From: Anthostomella pinea
Lineage: Eukaryota > Ascomycota > Sordariomycetes > Xylariales > Xylariaceae
Length of the DNA: 64,000 nucleotides
NCBI GenBank assembly: GCA_963556695.1
Contig: CAUWAG010000012.1
Location: 1,426,001-1,490,000 of the forward strand
Direction of reading: 5' to 3'
A program made the position numbers and the translations under genes. Of this stretch, positions 32,185 through 44,465 are shown piece after piece (the stretch's first letter is position 1; every line of letters begins with the position of its first letter). A model generated the notes under the pieces. It did no database searches. It was not told the origin of the DNA and worked only from the letters and a program-made list of their open reading frames with translations.

Positions 32185-33961
32185 TCAATGGCTATGCCCG
32201 TGTATGGAGTCGTCTCTCCCAGCAATGGTTTGTTGGCATTTGGCAAGTACGGCTGCCTGCCTTGACACGTCGGCAAGCGTACCTACAACCTGCTTGTTGC
32301 CGTCCACAAAACCGTATAGTGCATAAGGGATACCGACATCGTTACAGAAGTCCTGCACAAGCCTTTGCGTCCGGCGCAGGTTATGACGCGGAATCCTGGG
32401 GTAGAGGTGATGAATGGCCTGGAACTGGAGGCCGCCATGGAAGAAGTCTAGCCACTGTGGGCAATCGATGTCCATAGTAGTGCGAAGCATCTTCTGCGGG
32501 AACGATTCGTGCGGTCCCATTTCAGATGTACTCATTGCAAAATGGGAGAGGCAGATCTGAGCATGGACGGGCATGGTGACCATGTGGCTGATCAGCACGA
32601 ATACAAATCGATCCAAGTTGGTGGGAATCGACTTGTAAACAACGCCATAACCAAACCAAGTCCAAAAAAATAGCTGGCCGGCGAGCTCGAGCCATCTGTG
32701 CCACCATGCAGGTCCCTTGCGTGGGCCCTGTCCTCGAAGGAGGAATTCGAAGGACAAAGCGTACAGGTTGAAGCGCCCAAAGGATAAAAGTAGGTAGTAG
32801 GTGTATGGCTGAATCCTGAGAGTGACCTTTGCCAGTGCGTCATACGTCATGACACGCTCGTAGAAGGTGGAGCGCAGAGATGTGAGAAGCCGATGAGAGA
32901 CGGCCATGAAGGGCATGTGTTGGATATCAGGGTCGTGCTCTGGCGAGTTCGTGATGATGTGATGTACATTGTGGTTCCTCTTCCACCACCCAAGGGACAG
33001 ACCGCCAAGGAAGTCGGCAATGATGATACCAATGACAGTGTCGGTGTGGAAGCCATGTGTGATGCCCATATGGCCGGCGTCATGGGCGGTAAAGACTAGC
33101 TGGTGCCAAAAGGCGCCCAAGCATATCGCACTCGGGACATACCACCCCCAGTGCAGGAAGAGAAGTGCAGAGGCAGCGAGCATGGAATAACGGCAAACTT
33201 CGATGGCATAGGCTCGGTAGCTGCACTTGTAGAGTCCTTCATCCTTGATCCGCTGGTGCAGGTCCCGATATTTGGCCACAATGGTGTCCTGTGTGGCAAA
33301 GTCCAGTGACGGATATTTGTCCAGGTCGAGATTCATCTTCTCACTGGTCAGGGTGTCGAGGAACGACATGCCATCGTCGGCGTCGGCAGATGAGATTGAA
33401 GAGACCGAGGCCGGACCCGGGGGGTTTTCACTGCTCGAAGCGTGCCGTTTTCGCAGGGTCGGATCAGTGGTGTCGTCAAACACGGGAGATGGCGCACGGG
33501 AGCTCGAGTGGCTTGAGGAGGCTGTCGAGGAGAGAATCGAGGTTGTGCAATTGGTGTAGAACTCTTCGCTGCCGTCTGATAGTTCTGATAGGGGCCTGAA
33601 CTTGCCCCCCTGGATGGGAGGGACGAAGTTGGCCCATCGCCCTTCAATCTTGCCGATGCGGTAGCGGTTCATCTGCTGTCTCGCGTCGGCCGAGTGAAGA
33701 CTGTTCGGCAGACATGTCAGCAGGACGGTCTTGTACCAGTGGGGGACGGAGCTGGGCACGCTGGGGTAGCACGCACGCGGTGACTTCGTCAGTGGCATCT
33801 CTCCCGACCATGTGCAAGATGGCCTTGTCGCCGCCCGGGTGGTACTGGAGCCAAGGGTCTGCCTTGACTACATGCTGGTCGAGGATGAAGATACTTCGGC
33901 CGTCTGCGATCAAGGCTTCGACCTCTCTGCGGGACATCAACGGGTACGTCTTGGCAGCCAT
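32185..33961 (-). CDS. Sphingolipid delta-8 desaturase (cytochrome b5 fusion)
   Basis: Two exons: 33,961-33,777 and 33,700-32,185, with a 76-bp intron (GTGCGT..ACAG). The product has 566 aa. The N-terminus is a cytochrome b5 domain ('FILDQHVVKADPWLQYHPGG', heme His in HPGG, 'GRDATDEVTALHS' across the splice). After a Ser-rich linker comes a membrane fatty-acid desaturase domain with three His boxes: HDAGH (about residue 267), HNVHH (about 304) and QAIHH (about 489). The Gln in the third box is typical of front-end desaturases. The enzyme would introduce a delta-8 double bond in the sphingoid base of glucosylceramides, in the ER. I chose the start 'MAAKTYPLMSRREVEAL' because it matches the family. 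The frame is open for 30 more codons upstream. Confidence 0.92.
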
Positions 33962-35323
33962 GTTGCAATATAGGTATTGTTCCGGACTGGGTGACTGGAC
34001 TGCCTCGGTTCGCGGATAAGGGATCAATTTCAACTCTGAAGGTTTATGCACCAGAGCCGAAAGGACTGGTTTGAGATGGATAGGAGTATTATAAGATTTT
34101 AGGTGCTTTAATAGAGGTCAATTGAGTTCATTAGGTAGAGGTTCGTGAGTTGTATCCCTGAGTTGTGTCCCCGAAGTTCGGCACGTCCAGCCAGACGAAG
34201 CAGACATTCGACATTGTGGAAGTCGGGTGATGGCGGTGTGGATTGAGACGATCGGACCCGGAAATCGTCCCACGTCCCACGTCTCGGTGTTTTCACGCTT
34301 CCAAGTTCGGTGTTTCACGCCTCGGGGTAACGCCACACGCTGAGGCTGGCGTGGCTTGTGGGCCTTCGCTTCAATATTCAAGGTTGGTGGAGGGGGGGAA
34401 GGGGGGGATCGTCGTCAAAGTCAGCCATGATCATCCATCAAGTCCATCAAGTCCATCAAGTCCATATCGCATCCCCCGTATTACACATGCCACTGAAATG
34501 GAGCATCAAAACAGCCTCCCGCTCATATGTCCGAAGGCTGATACACGCCGTGCCGAACTGTTCTTTCGGTGTCGGTGAAGGGCTCCAACCGAGCAGCTTC
34601 TTCAGGAACATCCTCTCGCCCCCTCGCCTTTGACCCGTTTGATTATAAGATACAGGATGAGGAGCAATGGCATTTCATCAGATGAATGAGCATGTTACGC
34701 TCAATAGATGGCAAAGCTGCACAGGAGCTGAGTCTTCGAGTCCTACTCGAGGCCGCCTACAAAGCAGCTATCGTCGATGTGTTACCAGAAGTAGTCCGGT
34801 TCCAATGATACACTCTAGGATGCGTCATCATACAAGGCTTCAATGTAGAGACGTTCTGGTCTATGACTGTGACTATCTCCAATTCACAAGAGCCTCCAAT
34901 GTCTTGGGTCTGCTCTTTATGACCGAGGCCGACCCCTATCTCGGACGGTCACAGGCCACCCTCGTCCATGCCATGGTCACTACGATGAGATATACGCAGT
35001 ACCTCATCAGATACAGAGGACAAACGAAGGCTTCATGCCTCAATGGTTTGCAGCCTTGTTTACACCAGAGGCTCGGGCGGAGCCCGGTATGAGCGGTGAG
35101 ACCAGACTGGACCTGTTTGTTTCCCTTCAAACTCATCTTGCTCTGGTTACTCAAAGTAGCCACGAGGTTTGACTCATCATGGAAGTTGTAATCACCTTCC
35201 CACCGCGATTTCCATCTTCTACGGTGCGACTTTGCAGTTGTAAAGTTGATAATCATCTGTCAGCTGGGATATCTATCTCTCACGTCGTTGATATCTTTCT
35301 GAGCTACATAGGGCTCCTAGACC
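33962..35323. other. Intergenic; 9-bp microsatellite
   Basis: No supported gene. A perfect 9-bp unit (ccatcaagt) is repeated three times at 34,435-34,464. Confidence 0.5.
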
Positions 35324-36050
35324 ATGGCTATGAATTGCTGTGGCAGCTTTCCCAATCAACCTCCACATCACGGCACCTGCCATGGATGCAGTCACATCAC
35401 GCCAGATCTTTACCAGACCAACTGTTGTGCCTCACAGGGATCACATCATCCACATATGCGCTCCGGATGCAGATGTGAGTATTTCCATGCCCCCATACTC
35501 CCGAGACTGACGGATGAAGGCAACACAAGCCATTCGCAACCCGGGTGCCAACCTTACATATTGTAGGTGACCACTATTACTACCTCGATCCCATCTCGGT
35601 GTTGCCAGGGCAAGAACTGACGAGCATAGGAACCACAACGGGCCACTCTACACAGGCAACACGACGCACGCCCACCACCCGCGCCCTCCCTCTTACGCCG
35701 TCTGCCCAACCTGCGGCCACTCCATCCCCAACAACAGCAACGCGCCACATCCCACATGCCCAACGTGCGGGCAAACCGTATTCCAATACGCATCACACAC
35801 GGCACAACACTACGCCGCCGCGGCCCCAGACCCACGCGATACGCTGCTATACGGTCGTCGCCCGGACGACTACCTGCCCGCGCCACCGCGGTTCTTTCGG
35901 GACGATGCTGGCATCCGCTGGATCCCGACCCTTCCGGACGGCGCGGCGAACTTTAACTTTCGGGGACATGATGGTGGCGGGGGCATGAAGTGGAGGTCGG
36001 GCGGTGGTGCCGTGGGCACGGGTGGTGAGAGGAGGGTATTTCACCCGTAG
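35324..36050 (+). CDS. Cysteine-rich protein with CPxCG motifs (two-exon model)
   Basis: Exon 1 (35,324-35,474) encodes 'MAMNCCGSFPNQPPHHG' and a series of Cys residues. Joining it across a GTGAGT..ACAG intron of 181 bp to exon 2 (35,656-36,050) keeps the frame and gives 'YAVCPTCGHSIP', 'HPTCPTCGQTVF' and a conserved-looking C-terminus ('FRDDAGIRWIPTLPDG', then 'NFRGHDGGGGMKW'). The product has 181 aa. The paired CPTCG motifs suggest a zinc ribbon. There is no signal peptide. A nearer acceptor at 35,566 gives a low-quality Thr/Pro frame instead, so the splice choice needs transcript support. Function unknown. Confidence 0.55.
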
Positions 36051-37092
36051 GGGGCGGGTGTTGGAGGTTGGGCTAGGGGACCTCTTTCAGAGGCTTGTCG
36101 AACGCCTATCATGTAGGATCAGGGGATTCTTCAGATGAACAGTAACTACGTGGCTTTCCGAGTAAACTCCTACTTGAATAAGGCCGTCAATGTATGTAAG
36201 TCCATGTAGCTCCCAACACCTGAATTCATGCGGCGGGCAGATGTCCTGCGTACAACATCGAATAGCAAAGAGTGTCACATGAATAAGCCAACGTCTGGCT
36301 TGTAGCACTGCCGACATGCAAGGTAACGCACATGATGCCGTGTAAGGACGTGCCGGGCGTAAGTGAGCACGAGACCCAGAGCCACAACAAGGCTGCGATG
36401 ACGCAGATGGAGTGCTCGTGGCCGTGCCAAAGTCGGCTTTTGATATATGCATACCTGAGTACCGAATAACCCAGCGAAGATTGATAAACACACCCACGAA
36501 CACACATGCACGCGCACACGCACACAAACCCGCGCTCTTTGCCTCCAACTCCCTTCGTGTCAATGCCCACAACGGCGGCGTGATGCTCGAGGAAACCCAT
36601 ATACTAAGCAGAGAAGAAGACAACGCAGACGAAGAAGGAAAAAGATCAGATCCATCACTCGTCATCCATCATAGCTATTCCAGAAACATGAGACGAAATG
36701 TGCGCGTTTATATATATGCTCACACGACCAATGCAAAAAGCAAAAAGCAAGAGTCGCGCCGCTGCCGACATGACGCTACTGAATGCCAACCAACCCCGGT
36801 GAGCTTCCCGTCCTTCTGATGCAATGTTACAGATTGCTCTGCAAGTGGTCATATCGGTGTATTTCTGTTTCGTCTCGTCTCGTTACTTCCAATGCTACGT
36901 GTTCTTTTCATGTCATTCTGTTCTCCGAATCTCTGTCCTACCAGCTCATGGTTGTGGGAGTGAAAGTAGTAGAGCCAGTAGGAAAAATTATGTCGATCTT
37001 GTTTGTGGATGTCGCTCAAGGCGGTCAGACAGATGGCAGGCAGTGTGGTGTGGTGCCCGCCAAGTTGAAGAGAAGTCGAGGTTGATCAAGCT
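36051..37092. other. Intergenic, nothing supported
   Basis: Overlapping minus-strand ORFs of up to 192 codons at 36.1-36.7 kb share one stretch of CA-rich DNA and lack domains. The 3' flank of the next gene begins near 37.0 kb. Confidence 0.45.
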
Positions 37093-38754
37093 TCAATGAC
37101 GCGAACGCCGACTATGCTTACTCCCCACGCAGCTGATGCTATCGCTCGGCGCCAGGCTCACCAAATCATCGTCGTCGTCGTCGGCCCAGTCCGCCTTGCT
37201 GGGCGGCAGGGGCACATGCCGCGCCGACGCATAACTCGCAGCCCGGCTGGGGCCCGCAGGCTTCACGGTGGCGGACGAGTAGCGGGTGCCGGCCTTGGAC
37301 CGCACCGGCATCGACTCGGCCGCCACCAGCCGTGGCGCGGGCCTGACCGTGCTGGCCGACCTCTGGCTGCGAGCTGACACGTACGTCTCGACTTCGGGCA
37401 GGCGGTGCGCCACGTGCCTCGAGCCCGCGTGACTGCGAAACTCGTTGAGGGGAACTGCTGCCGCCGGTATGTATCGCGCCGTGACACGGCTGCGGGAGTC
37501 GTCCACGGGATACACAGTTTTGGAGGCAGCGGCCGAGTGCTTTGACCCCGCAGCGCTGCGATGCTCGACGTCCATGAGCAGCCGCGGCGAGGCGCTGTGC
37601 TTGGAGGAGCCGGCACTGCTCCTGTGCTCCGCCTCGGTGATCATGAGCGGCCGCCGTGTCGAGCCGGCTTCGCTGCTGCGGCGGGTGCGGGTGCCGCTGG
37701 TGTGGTGGCTCGAGTGCCGGCTGGCCCGGTTATCGTAATCATCCATTGTCCTGCTCCTGGCGCCGCCGACCTGCGAGCCGGCCTGCGAGTAGCGAGCCAC
37801 GTAGGTCGGTGGAGGATACTTCCGCGACGAGGGCGGGTACTTTTCCGGGTAGTGAATCTTCTCTACCGTCCTCTCGACCTCGACGTAGCGAGGGCGCTGG
37901 TCCGGGTACGGGTCTGGAAACGTCGACCGCCTCTGGAAGGTGGGCGGCACATCGTACTCCTGCCGGGGAGCGCGCTCGCGGTCGCCCCTCATTATGGCGT
38001 AGGTGATTGCACCTCCGACCGCAGCACCTGCAGCGACAGCTCCGAGAACTGACCCGATGACCGCGCCGGTGCTGAAAACGTTGGCGGCTGTGTGGCTCGG
38101 GGAGGTCTCGAGCGTCGATGTCGTGACGCTTCGGCGTAGTACGTAGGGTGGTTCTTCGTCGGGGCGACGAGTAGCAACCGCGCGAGGTGGGGCACGAGAT
38201 GGGGCAACCGAGCCGGCGGCAGACCGTGAGACGACCGAGGTAGCCACGTCTAGATTCCAGTCGAGGATGTGGCTCACTTCCTTGGTTGTGGACTGCGTCT
38301 TGCGTACTGTCGAACCGCCGTAGTTGGGAGGGTAGTTGCGCGGGACGACGTAGGCGACTTCCATGATATTACCCTCAAGGTCTGTTATTTTCCCGCGGCT
38401 CTCGCTGCTACTGTGGGAGGATGGATCGCCGTGGGGGCGGAGAAAACCGGGGTCGCCTTGACCGCCGATCAGCAGGTCGGGGTTTGCTCGCACAGCGGCT
38501 TGCTGAAAAGCGGTGACGATTGAGGGCGACGCGGCCGAGAGAACCAAACGCGCCGGTCGCAAGTCAGACCCTGCCTCGGCACCGGTGCTTCTCACCTCGA
38601 ATACCGGTTTGGGGGGGCTGGCAGAAGTGTCGCCGAATACGATGGACGACGAGTCGGCCGATATGTAGCACAGCCCAAGCGGTTGCGTGACAGCGGAATA
38701 GAAGGAAGCCGAAGGGGGCAGATCCTTGACCTGGACGAATGGGAGAATCTGCAT
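37093..38754 (-). CDS. VOC/glyoxalase-like protein with hydrophobic segment and Ser/Arg-rich tail
   Basis: Single exon, 553 aa from the ATG at 38,754. I preferred this start over the upstream ATG at 38,820 because 'MQILPFVQVKDLPPSASFY' is a natural start of a vicinal-oxygen-chelate fold. The N-terminal 150 residues look like one VOC/glyoxalase-type unit ('LGLCYISADSSSIVFGDT', 'GNIMEVAYV'). Around residue 226 a Gly/Ala-rich hydrophobic stretch follows ('AVIGSVLGAVAAGAAVGG'). The C-terminal half is low complexity, rich in Ser, Arg, His and Tyr, and ends after a 'DDDDDD' run. The enzyme activity is unproven. The tail suggests a membrane-attached or scaffolding role. Confidence 0.75.
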   Translation of the reverse strand: MQILPFVQVKDLPPSASFYSAVTQPLGLCYISADSSSIVFGDTSASPPKPVFEVRSTGAEAGSDLRPARLVLSAASPSIVTAFQQAAVRANPDLLIGGQGDPGFLRPHGDPSSHSSSESRGKITDLEGNIMEVAYVVPRNYPPNYGGSTVRKTQSTTKEVSHILDWNLDVATSVVSRSAAGSVAPSRAPPRAVATRRPDEEPPYVLRRSVTTSTLETSPSHTAANVFSTGAVIGSVLGAVAAGAAVGGAITYAIMRGDRERAPRQEYDVPPTFQRRSTFPDPYPDQRPRYVEVERTVEKIHYPEKYPPSSRKYPPPTYVARYSQAGSQVGGARSRTMDDYDNRASRHSSHHTSGTRTRRSSEAGSTRRPLMITEAEHRSSAGSSKHSASPRLLMDVEHRSAAGSKHSAAASKTVYPVDDSRSRVTARYIPAAAVPLNEFRSHAGSRHVAHRLPEVETYVSARSQRSASTVRPAPRLVAAESMPVRSKAGTRYSSATVKPAGPSRAASYASARHVPLPPSKADWADDDDDDLVSLAPSDSISCVGSKHSRRSRH

Positions 38755-41016
38755 ATGTGATGGATAGTTCGTCAAGCGGGCGATTAAAGATATAATGGGC
38801 AGAGATATGTATGTGAACAAGCAGGCTCTCTGGTCGAGGCGTCCGCTCAGAACCAGGGGAGAGTATGCGCCGTGGCGGCGAAGGGATCAAAACGATAAGC
38901 AGCCTCACAAGGCAGATGCAGCCAGCCAGCCAGCCAGCTGAAGCAGAGTGACAAGATGGGCAGGGTTGCGTGAAGGAGGGGATGAAAACGATGTGAGGGT
39001 GAGACAGAGTGTGACGACGGCCGCAGTCTTGTCCAGATGTAGATGTATAATAAGCTATGGCCTTCCCACAACCCACGATGATCGAGCGAGCGGGTGTATT
39101 ATGTCGTATGCGTTGTATGCGTCGACGCCCGGTGACGAGTAGGTAGTCTCCCAGGGGTTTACAACTTTGGGAGAGATAAGTTGAGGATGGGACAGAGAAT
39201 AGTAGTGCAGTACTGGGAGTCACAAGTCGAGCACGACTATTGCAGCGCCGTCCTCTTATTAAAACTCTACAGGCTGCGGCCGACGGCCAATAGAGGTCTG
39301 GAACTAACAGAAAGTCCCACGATGCCCGTCTTCCAAGGTTGTTAGGTACGGGTGCAGGCCAACTCGACGTGTATACACGGGGACAGGTACAATGGTAGGC
39401 AACCCGACGGCCCCAGTACCAACACCCCCGGTGGCCGCCAATTGACCCGATGTCGATGTATTGCCGATCCATAAGGGTCTACGGGCCTTCCTAGTTACCT
39501 ACTTATTGTACGCGTAGAGTGCGATACTCGGTGGAGTCTCGTGATGACACGCGGATGTCTGGCTCGCATCTTGTACAATATCGTCCATGTATGCCAGATC
39601 CCACAGGCACCGCATCGTCGTCCAATCTGTTCCTGGTACCTGCAAGCCCAAGGGCATAATAGGTATCACTGATCCTCCCAGGCTGGGCCAGTCCCATGGC
39701 TTGAAGCGCTCCTTTCAAGGTTGGGGACGGAAGCCGTGGTCAACGGCTGACGGGCTGCCACGTTGATTCATGCCCTATCATCCCTGCGCTGAGAGTGGCA
39801 GGCTGCCCGACCCCGCTGCCTGCAGGGGATGGAGACCAACGACTAAGCTGAAGCTGCTGCATGCAGTAGCTTGCATTGGCCGCTGTACAGTGTAGCGCTT
39901 GCAGGAAGAGGAAAGGACATGTCACGTCTCGTCGACTCCATAGGCTGTAGACCTGCCCCTTCATGGGAATCGATTGGGGGGGAGGGGGCCCCGCTGCTCC
40001 CGCGGATCAAGCCGACATGTCAAGACGGTCAGGAAAGCGGCCTCGCTCCACCCTCCGCTTTTTTGACTGGATGCGCATGGTTACACGTAAAAGGGCATTT
40101 ATGGTAGAGTCGGGTCTGACGAGCCGGATTGGGAGGGGGAAACCAGGCTGGGGCGACCAGTCGGTTGTCTTGACATTTGAGTGTGGCGTGCGAACTCCGG
40201 AGCACATTTAGGCAAAGTATGAATGAATCCTTGCCTTTCTCGGATTATGCTGTCGAGTTTCCGTCACGGCTCAGACTGAAGGGCGAAAGGTGTGGACAAG
40301 CCCCATGTGTCCTGCAGTTCAGCACAATCTCCAACCAAGCACATTGATCCGCCTCGTAATCCGAACCCAGCCAGCCAGCCACCCTCAGCTCTTAACCAAG
40401 GCGTGTTCAGACGAAGTACACTCCGCTCTCATAAGAGACCACCCGTAGGAAATTTCGAAATGCTGGAATAGGCAGGTAAAGTTTGATACTTTACTTTTAC
40501 TGCTTATTCCTGTTTGCCTATTCTGAAAGCAGTCCTCCACAGACCAGATATGTCGCGACCAGTAGGCCGGTTTGCGCTGCGGTAAGTATACAGCAGATAT
40601 CAGTAGTAGACACAAGGAGCGGATGCAGCCACTCTCTACTTGACCTGGCTTCGGTAGTAAGTGCAGGCTGGGAATTGGTGAAGCCCTCTGTGACGTAGAC
40701 ATGGGAAGAAGGGGAGAGAAAGAAAAGAAGGGGCTGTGGACCAAGTTGAAGTGGCCCACAAAGACGGCTGGGAAACGTCTTGGATCTCATGTTGAACGCC
40801 TGATGTTTTGGTTGCAAAAACAGAGACAGAACAAGGCCCTAGACCCAAGCTCCGGAGTCGGCCGCAGAGAACCGCCATGTTGTATGACGGTTTCTGCAGG
40901 TCGACACCCGCTGATCACTCATTATACCTGACGCGCTCTTTGCCCTTGCTTCTTGTTGCGTTCCCTCTAAGTGCTGGCGAGGCCCGCGCTCCCAAGGAAG
41001 GGCGAACAGGCCAGGG
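38755..41016. other. Intergenic, nothing supported
   Basis: Contains the upstream region of the VOC gene (a 302-codon antisense-frame ORF at 38,564-39,472 is judged spurious) and the 3' flank of the Nep1 gene. No repeats or RNA genes were recognised. Confidence 0.45.
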
Positions 41017-41875
41017 TCATATGATATCCCACACATCTTCGGCAGCGTGGCAGAATTTGCTGCAAGCAACACTAGCCGAGAGACTGTAGTTGCTGATGGA
41101 GATTTTCTCGGTGGCGAACTCGTCGGCGAAGCTGTCGGTACCCTTGGCCATGGCGCCGACAAATATACACACGCTCTCTTTCGGGCTGAGGTCCTGTATG
41201 TAGTTCCTGACGCGGACGATGTCCGAGTCAAAGCTCAGAGTGACCTTGCGGCAGTTGGGCGGGAGGTGGTCGGTGATGGGGTTCGCGATAACGCGGAGCA
41301 GCTTCTCCTGCGAGTTTGTGGACCGGATGGAGAGACGGTGGAGGAGCTGGACCATCAGACCCGCGAAGCGCTTGAAGGTTCGCGGTATCCTCACGGTGGG
41401 CGAGACCTCGATTAGCACGCCCTTGGCGGTGTGTATGTAGATCTGTAGCTTGCCTGCCTTGTTGATAGGCGAATCCAGGAGAGTCAGGAGGCACTATGTC
41501 AGCATCACGCAGTCAGCATGTTGGATGCAGACTTGGTAATAGCAAAGAACTGGTTGGGCAGTCCAAGGGAATAAGGCGGCGCACCTGGTGTGTTATGTCG
41601 GGTCTGGCGTCACTGATGTCTCGGTTCATCTTGCGCATGACGCCGATGTGCTCGTCGCTGTTGAGAAGCGAATACTTGTCGTCGCGCTGCATGCCCATGC
41701 GGCCAGTGCCACCGCCGCCGTGGGAAGCCTTGTAGGTCTCGAGGCTGGCATTGGACAGGACGACGATGAGTCGCTGGCTGTCCTTGTCGGCCGAGGGAAT
41801 GGGGACGTGCTGTTCGGCGACGAGCTTTGGCAAGTCCGGGGGAGGCAGCGACTGGGTACCTGCGGATGAAGTCAT
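41017..41875 (-). CDS. emg1: 18S rRNA pseudouridine N1-methyltransferase Nep1/Emg1
   Basis: Two exons: 41,875-41,585 and 41,493-41,017, with a 91-bp intron (GTGCGC..ATAG). The product has 255 aa, close to yeast Emg1. Exon 1 encodes '[20 protein letters not shown]' and '[16 protein letters not shown]'. Exon 2 continues with '[20 protein letters not shown]', '[16 protein letters not shown]', '[11 protein letters not shown]' and '[18 protein letters not shown]'. The last carries the GAMA(K/R)G cofactor loop of this SPOUT-class methyltransferase. Nep1 methylates one pseudouridine in 18S rRNA in the nucleolus and is needed for small-subunit assembly. The start ATG at 41,875 is preferred. The frame is open upstream with a hydrophobic stretch that I consider leader sequence. 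Confidence 0.93.
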
Positions 41876-44360
41876 GGTGTCAGAACGGGTGGATGGGTAG
41901 TTTTGGCGCTGATGGCGGATATACGTGTTTTGGATGGCGACCTCAATAGCCGGTGGCGATGGGCGGTAGAGGCAGAGAAAGAAGAGAAAGAAGAGAGAAG
42001 AGAGAAGAGAGGGCACTCAGCGTGTTCCGTCTCGCATCGTCCCTTTGGTGTTTGCAGAGCGGTGTGAAGCTGAAAATTCGGGCTGCTTGCTAGTAGTGCA
42101 GTGCAGGTGCGATAAATATTTCAAGATCTGCTATCGGAGGTGGAGACAACGGATGAGGAGGAGGGGAGCTGGGGAGAGGAGGGCAGGAGCGGAGGTCCGG
42201 TGCTGGTGCTGGTGTTGGTGCAAAGCACCTTCCAGTCTTTTGAATAGGTAATCTGTGAGACACCACGTCCCATCCTGTCAATCGTCACTTACGAGGCCGC
42301 TTTCCTGCGCGATGTTCCGGTGAAGACATTCTTGTGAGGGAGGGTGGCCCGGGCTCTGGTGAGACGGAATTAAGGTTTCTGCTCTCGACAGGACAGTGCA
42401 GCAATTCCAGTTTCCGATTCCAACGACAGTCAGGTCAGCAAGGAAGTAAAAAAGAGAACTGAAAGTGTCGGTCAAGAAGCGAGGAAATCTCAGGTGAGCG
42501 AGAAGTGAGAGAAGTAATACATAAGGTCAGATGATCTTCGACCGTTTCGCCGTGTCCCACGGTCCCACCGAGATGGGAGGGAAAAGACTCAACCCGCACA
42601 TATTGCCAAGGCCCGAGCATGATACCCCGAGTCAGACCGTCAGATTGCCCCCCCAATAGGTACGGGGGCCCTCCACCACTCCAACCTCGCCTTTTTCTCT
42701 CTAGGGCCCCTCTATCGACCTACATGACACTCAATTCTTAGGATCCTTCGACACCACTGCACATGCATGCATGCGAAGAGAATCGTCAGATGTCTGTGCT
42801 TCGGTCACTTGAAGAGAACCCCTCTACGGCGGGCCCACGGTCGACACAGCCCGTCGGCCGATTTTCTCTCGGTATACTAGAGCATCCGCCTCTCTAGTAA
42901 TCTACCTACCTTAGGTACATACATACCGAGAATCACGTCATTCAGGCTACCTTGCAAAGTCCATCGTTTTTACAGCTGACACCGCTCTCCTTTTTATAAC
43001 CCAGGGGGGTCCTTCTGGGAACATGTACAAACACTATCAGCGCCTCTCATGCCTCCCATGCCTCTACTGCAGAGAACTTGACCGGTGTTTGCAAGGGCAA
43101 ACATGCTAATCCCATATGTTCACACTACGGCCGGTTCGAGCATGATCTGGTAAGCAGAAGGCAAGCCAGGCTTATTGCGGGTTGATGTAACTTACTGACT
43201 TGACAATGGTCACAGGCTGGGTAGTTTCCCGTCAATGACCAGAATCCTAACCCCGTTGATAACCGTCATCCCTAAGTAGAGAGGGACAATTCGAGCTGGC
43301 CTAGACTTCGATACAAACAAGTCGCTGGCTCGGACATCGGTACTCCATGTCAATCTTCGTTAATTCACAGCGGTCCGCTCGCTTCAGATGCACCGACGAT
43401 ACAGGCGATGAGGATGTTTCTTGTTTGCCATGTCTAGAATGCCGATGTTGAGCGTGCTCTTCCCGGGGCTTCTACCACGTTCGTGTCAGTCTCTCAACAG
43501 GGACCCTGACTGATCGTACAAGAGTTCACGTCGCCGGCGAGGGAGACAGCGCCAATAAAACCGCGAACTCTATTGACAGCGGGAAACAAGCTACTGCTGA
43601 TGCTGATGCAGCTGACATGGTGGCCAATGATCCGATCATAAAGCGACTAGCGTCAGTCCGTTAAAGGTTACAGGCTTATTAGTGCGAGGATGCAGTGCAC
43701 TCTTTCACGTGTATATGCTTGTTGGGTCGACAGGGTGTACTGAAGGTCATCTATCAGCACTGGTGCATGGAACTTCGCACATCGTCCGAGCTGGCCGAGG
43801 CAATTACGTACAGCGACTGAGCATCGAATACTATCTACACTGCTGACGGGCTGTAGGTACTGCTGGAAACCATCATCTGCGGCCGTATCGTACAGCTACG
43901 GAATAATAAAAGCTCGCGGCTTGGCCTCGGGCCTAGGGCCAGGAGTTGCCTGCCAAAAACTGCTTGAGTGCTTACCTATTGACTGGCATGCGGCGCAGGT
44001 AATTGTGCTCCCACAGTCCCACTCAAGCCACTGTCAGCTCTGGCAAAATCGGATCTTCGTCCCTGCTTCCTGCAGCTCTCGACCCTTGGGCCTTGGTTCA
44101 ACCTCCTTACTTAAGTTAACTTACTCGAGACGGATTGCCCAGGCTGGGATGAATCCTGAGCGAGCCATGCTGCGCCGTTGCAAAGGAACAACTAATCTCT
44201 CTCACAGTGCCTGGGCAGGTTAGTCCGCCGATGATATGGAGCAAATTTTTGAAATGGGCATGTTCTTGTCGCTGATTCGCAGTATTTACGAATCGCGGAA
44301 GGGAACCAATCAGAGAAGCTCAGTGATATACGCCAGCATGCATCATCTAAGTCCGCGATC
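41876..44360. other. Intergenic, nothing supported
   Basis: About 2.5 kb without convincing ORFs on either strand and without evident repeats. Confidence 0.5.
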
Positions 44361-44372
44361 ACTTATATAAGT
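44361..44372 (+). promoter_or_regulatory. TATA-like palindrome acttatataagt
   Basis: Lies about 95 bp upstream of the ATG at 44,466. It is identical to the 12-mer upstream of the second peroxidase gene (27,504-27,515). Confidence 0.55.
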
Positions 44373-44465
44373 CTGCGACGTCTTCTTCAAAGGTGAGGAT
44401 ATTGCAGCAGAAGACACTGACCAAGCTCCCTTCTCCCAAGTCAAATCCGTCTCAACGTCTTCAAG

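Noticed and set aside
34435..34464. CRISPR-like short repeat array
   Set aside because: Only three contiguous 9-bp units without spacers, that is, a microsatellite.
36087..36665. 192-codon ORF on the minus strand
   Set aside because: Several frames are open across the same CA-rich DNA, and the protein lacks any motif.
38564..39472. 302-codon ORF on the minus strand
   Set aside because: It overlaps the N-terminal part of the VOC-domain gene in another frame and has no recognisable content.
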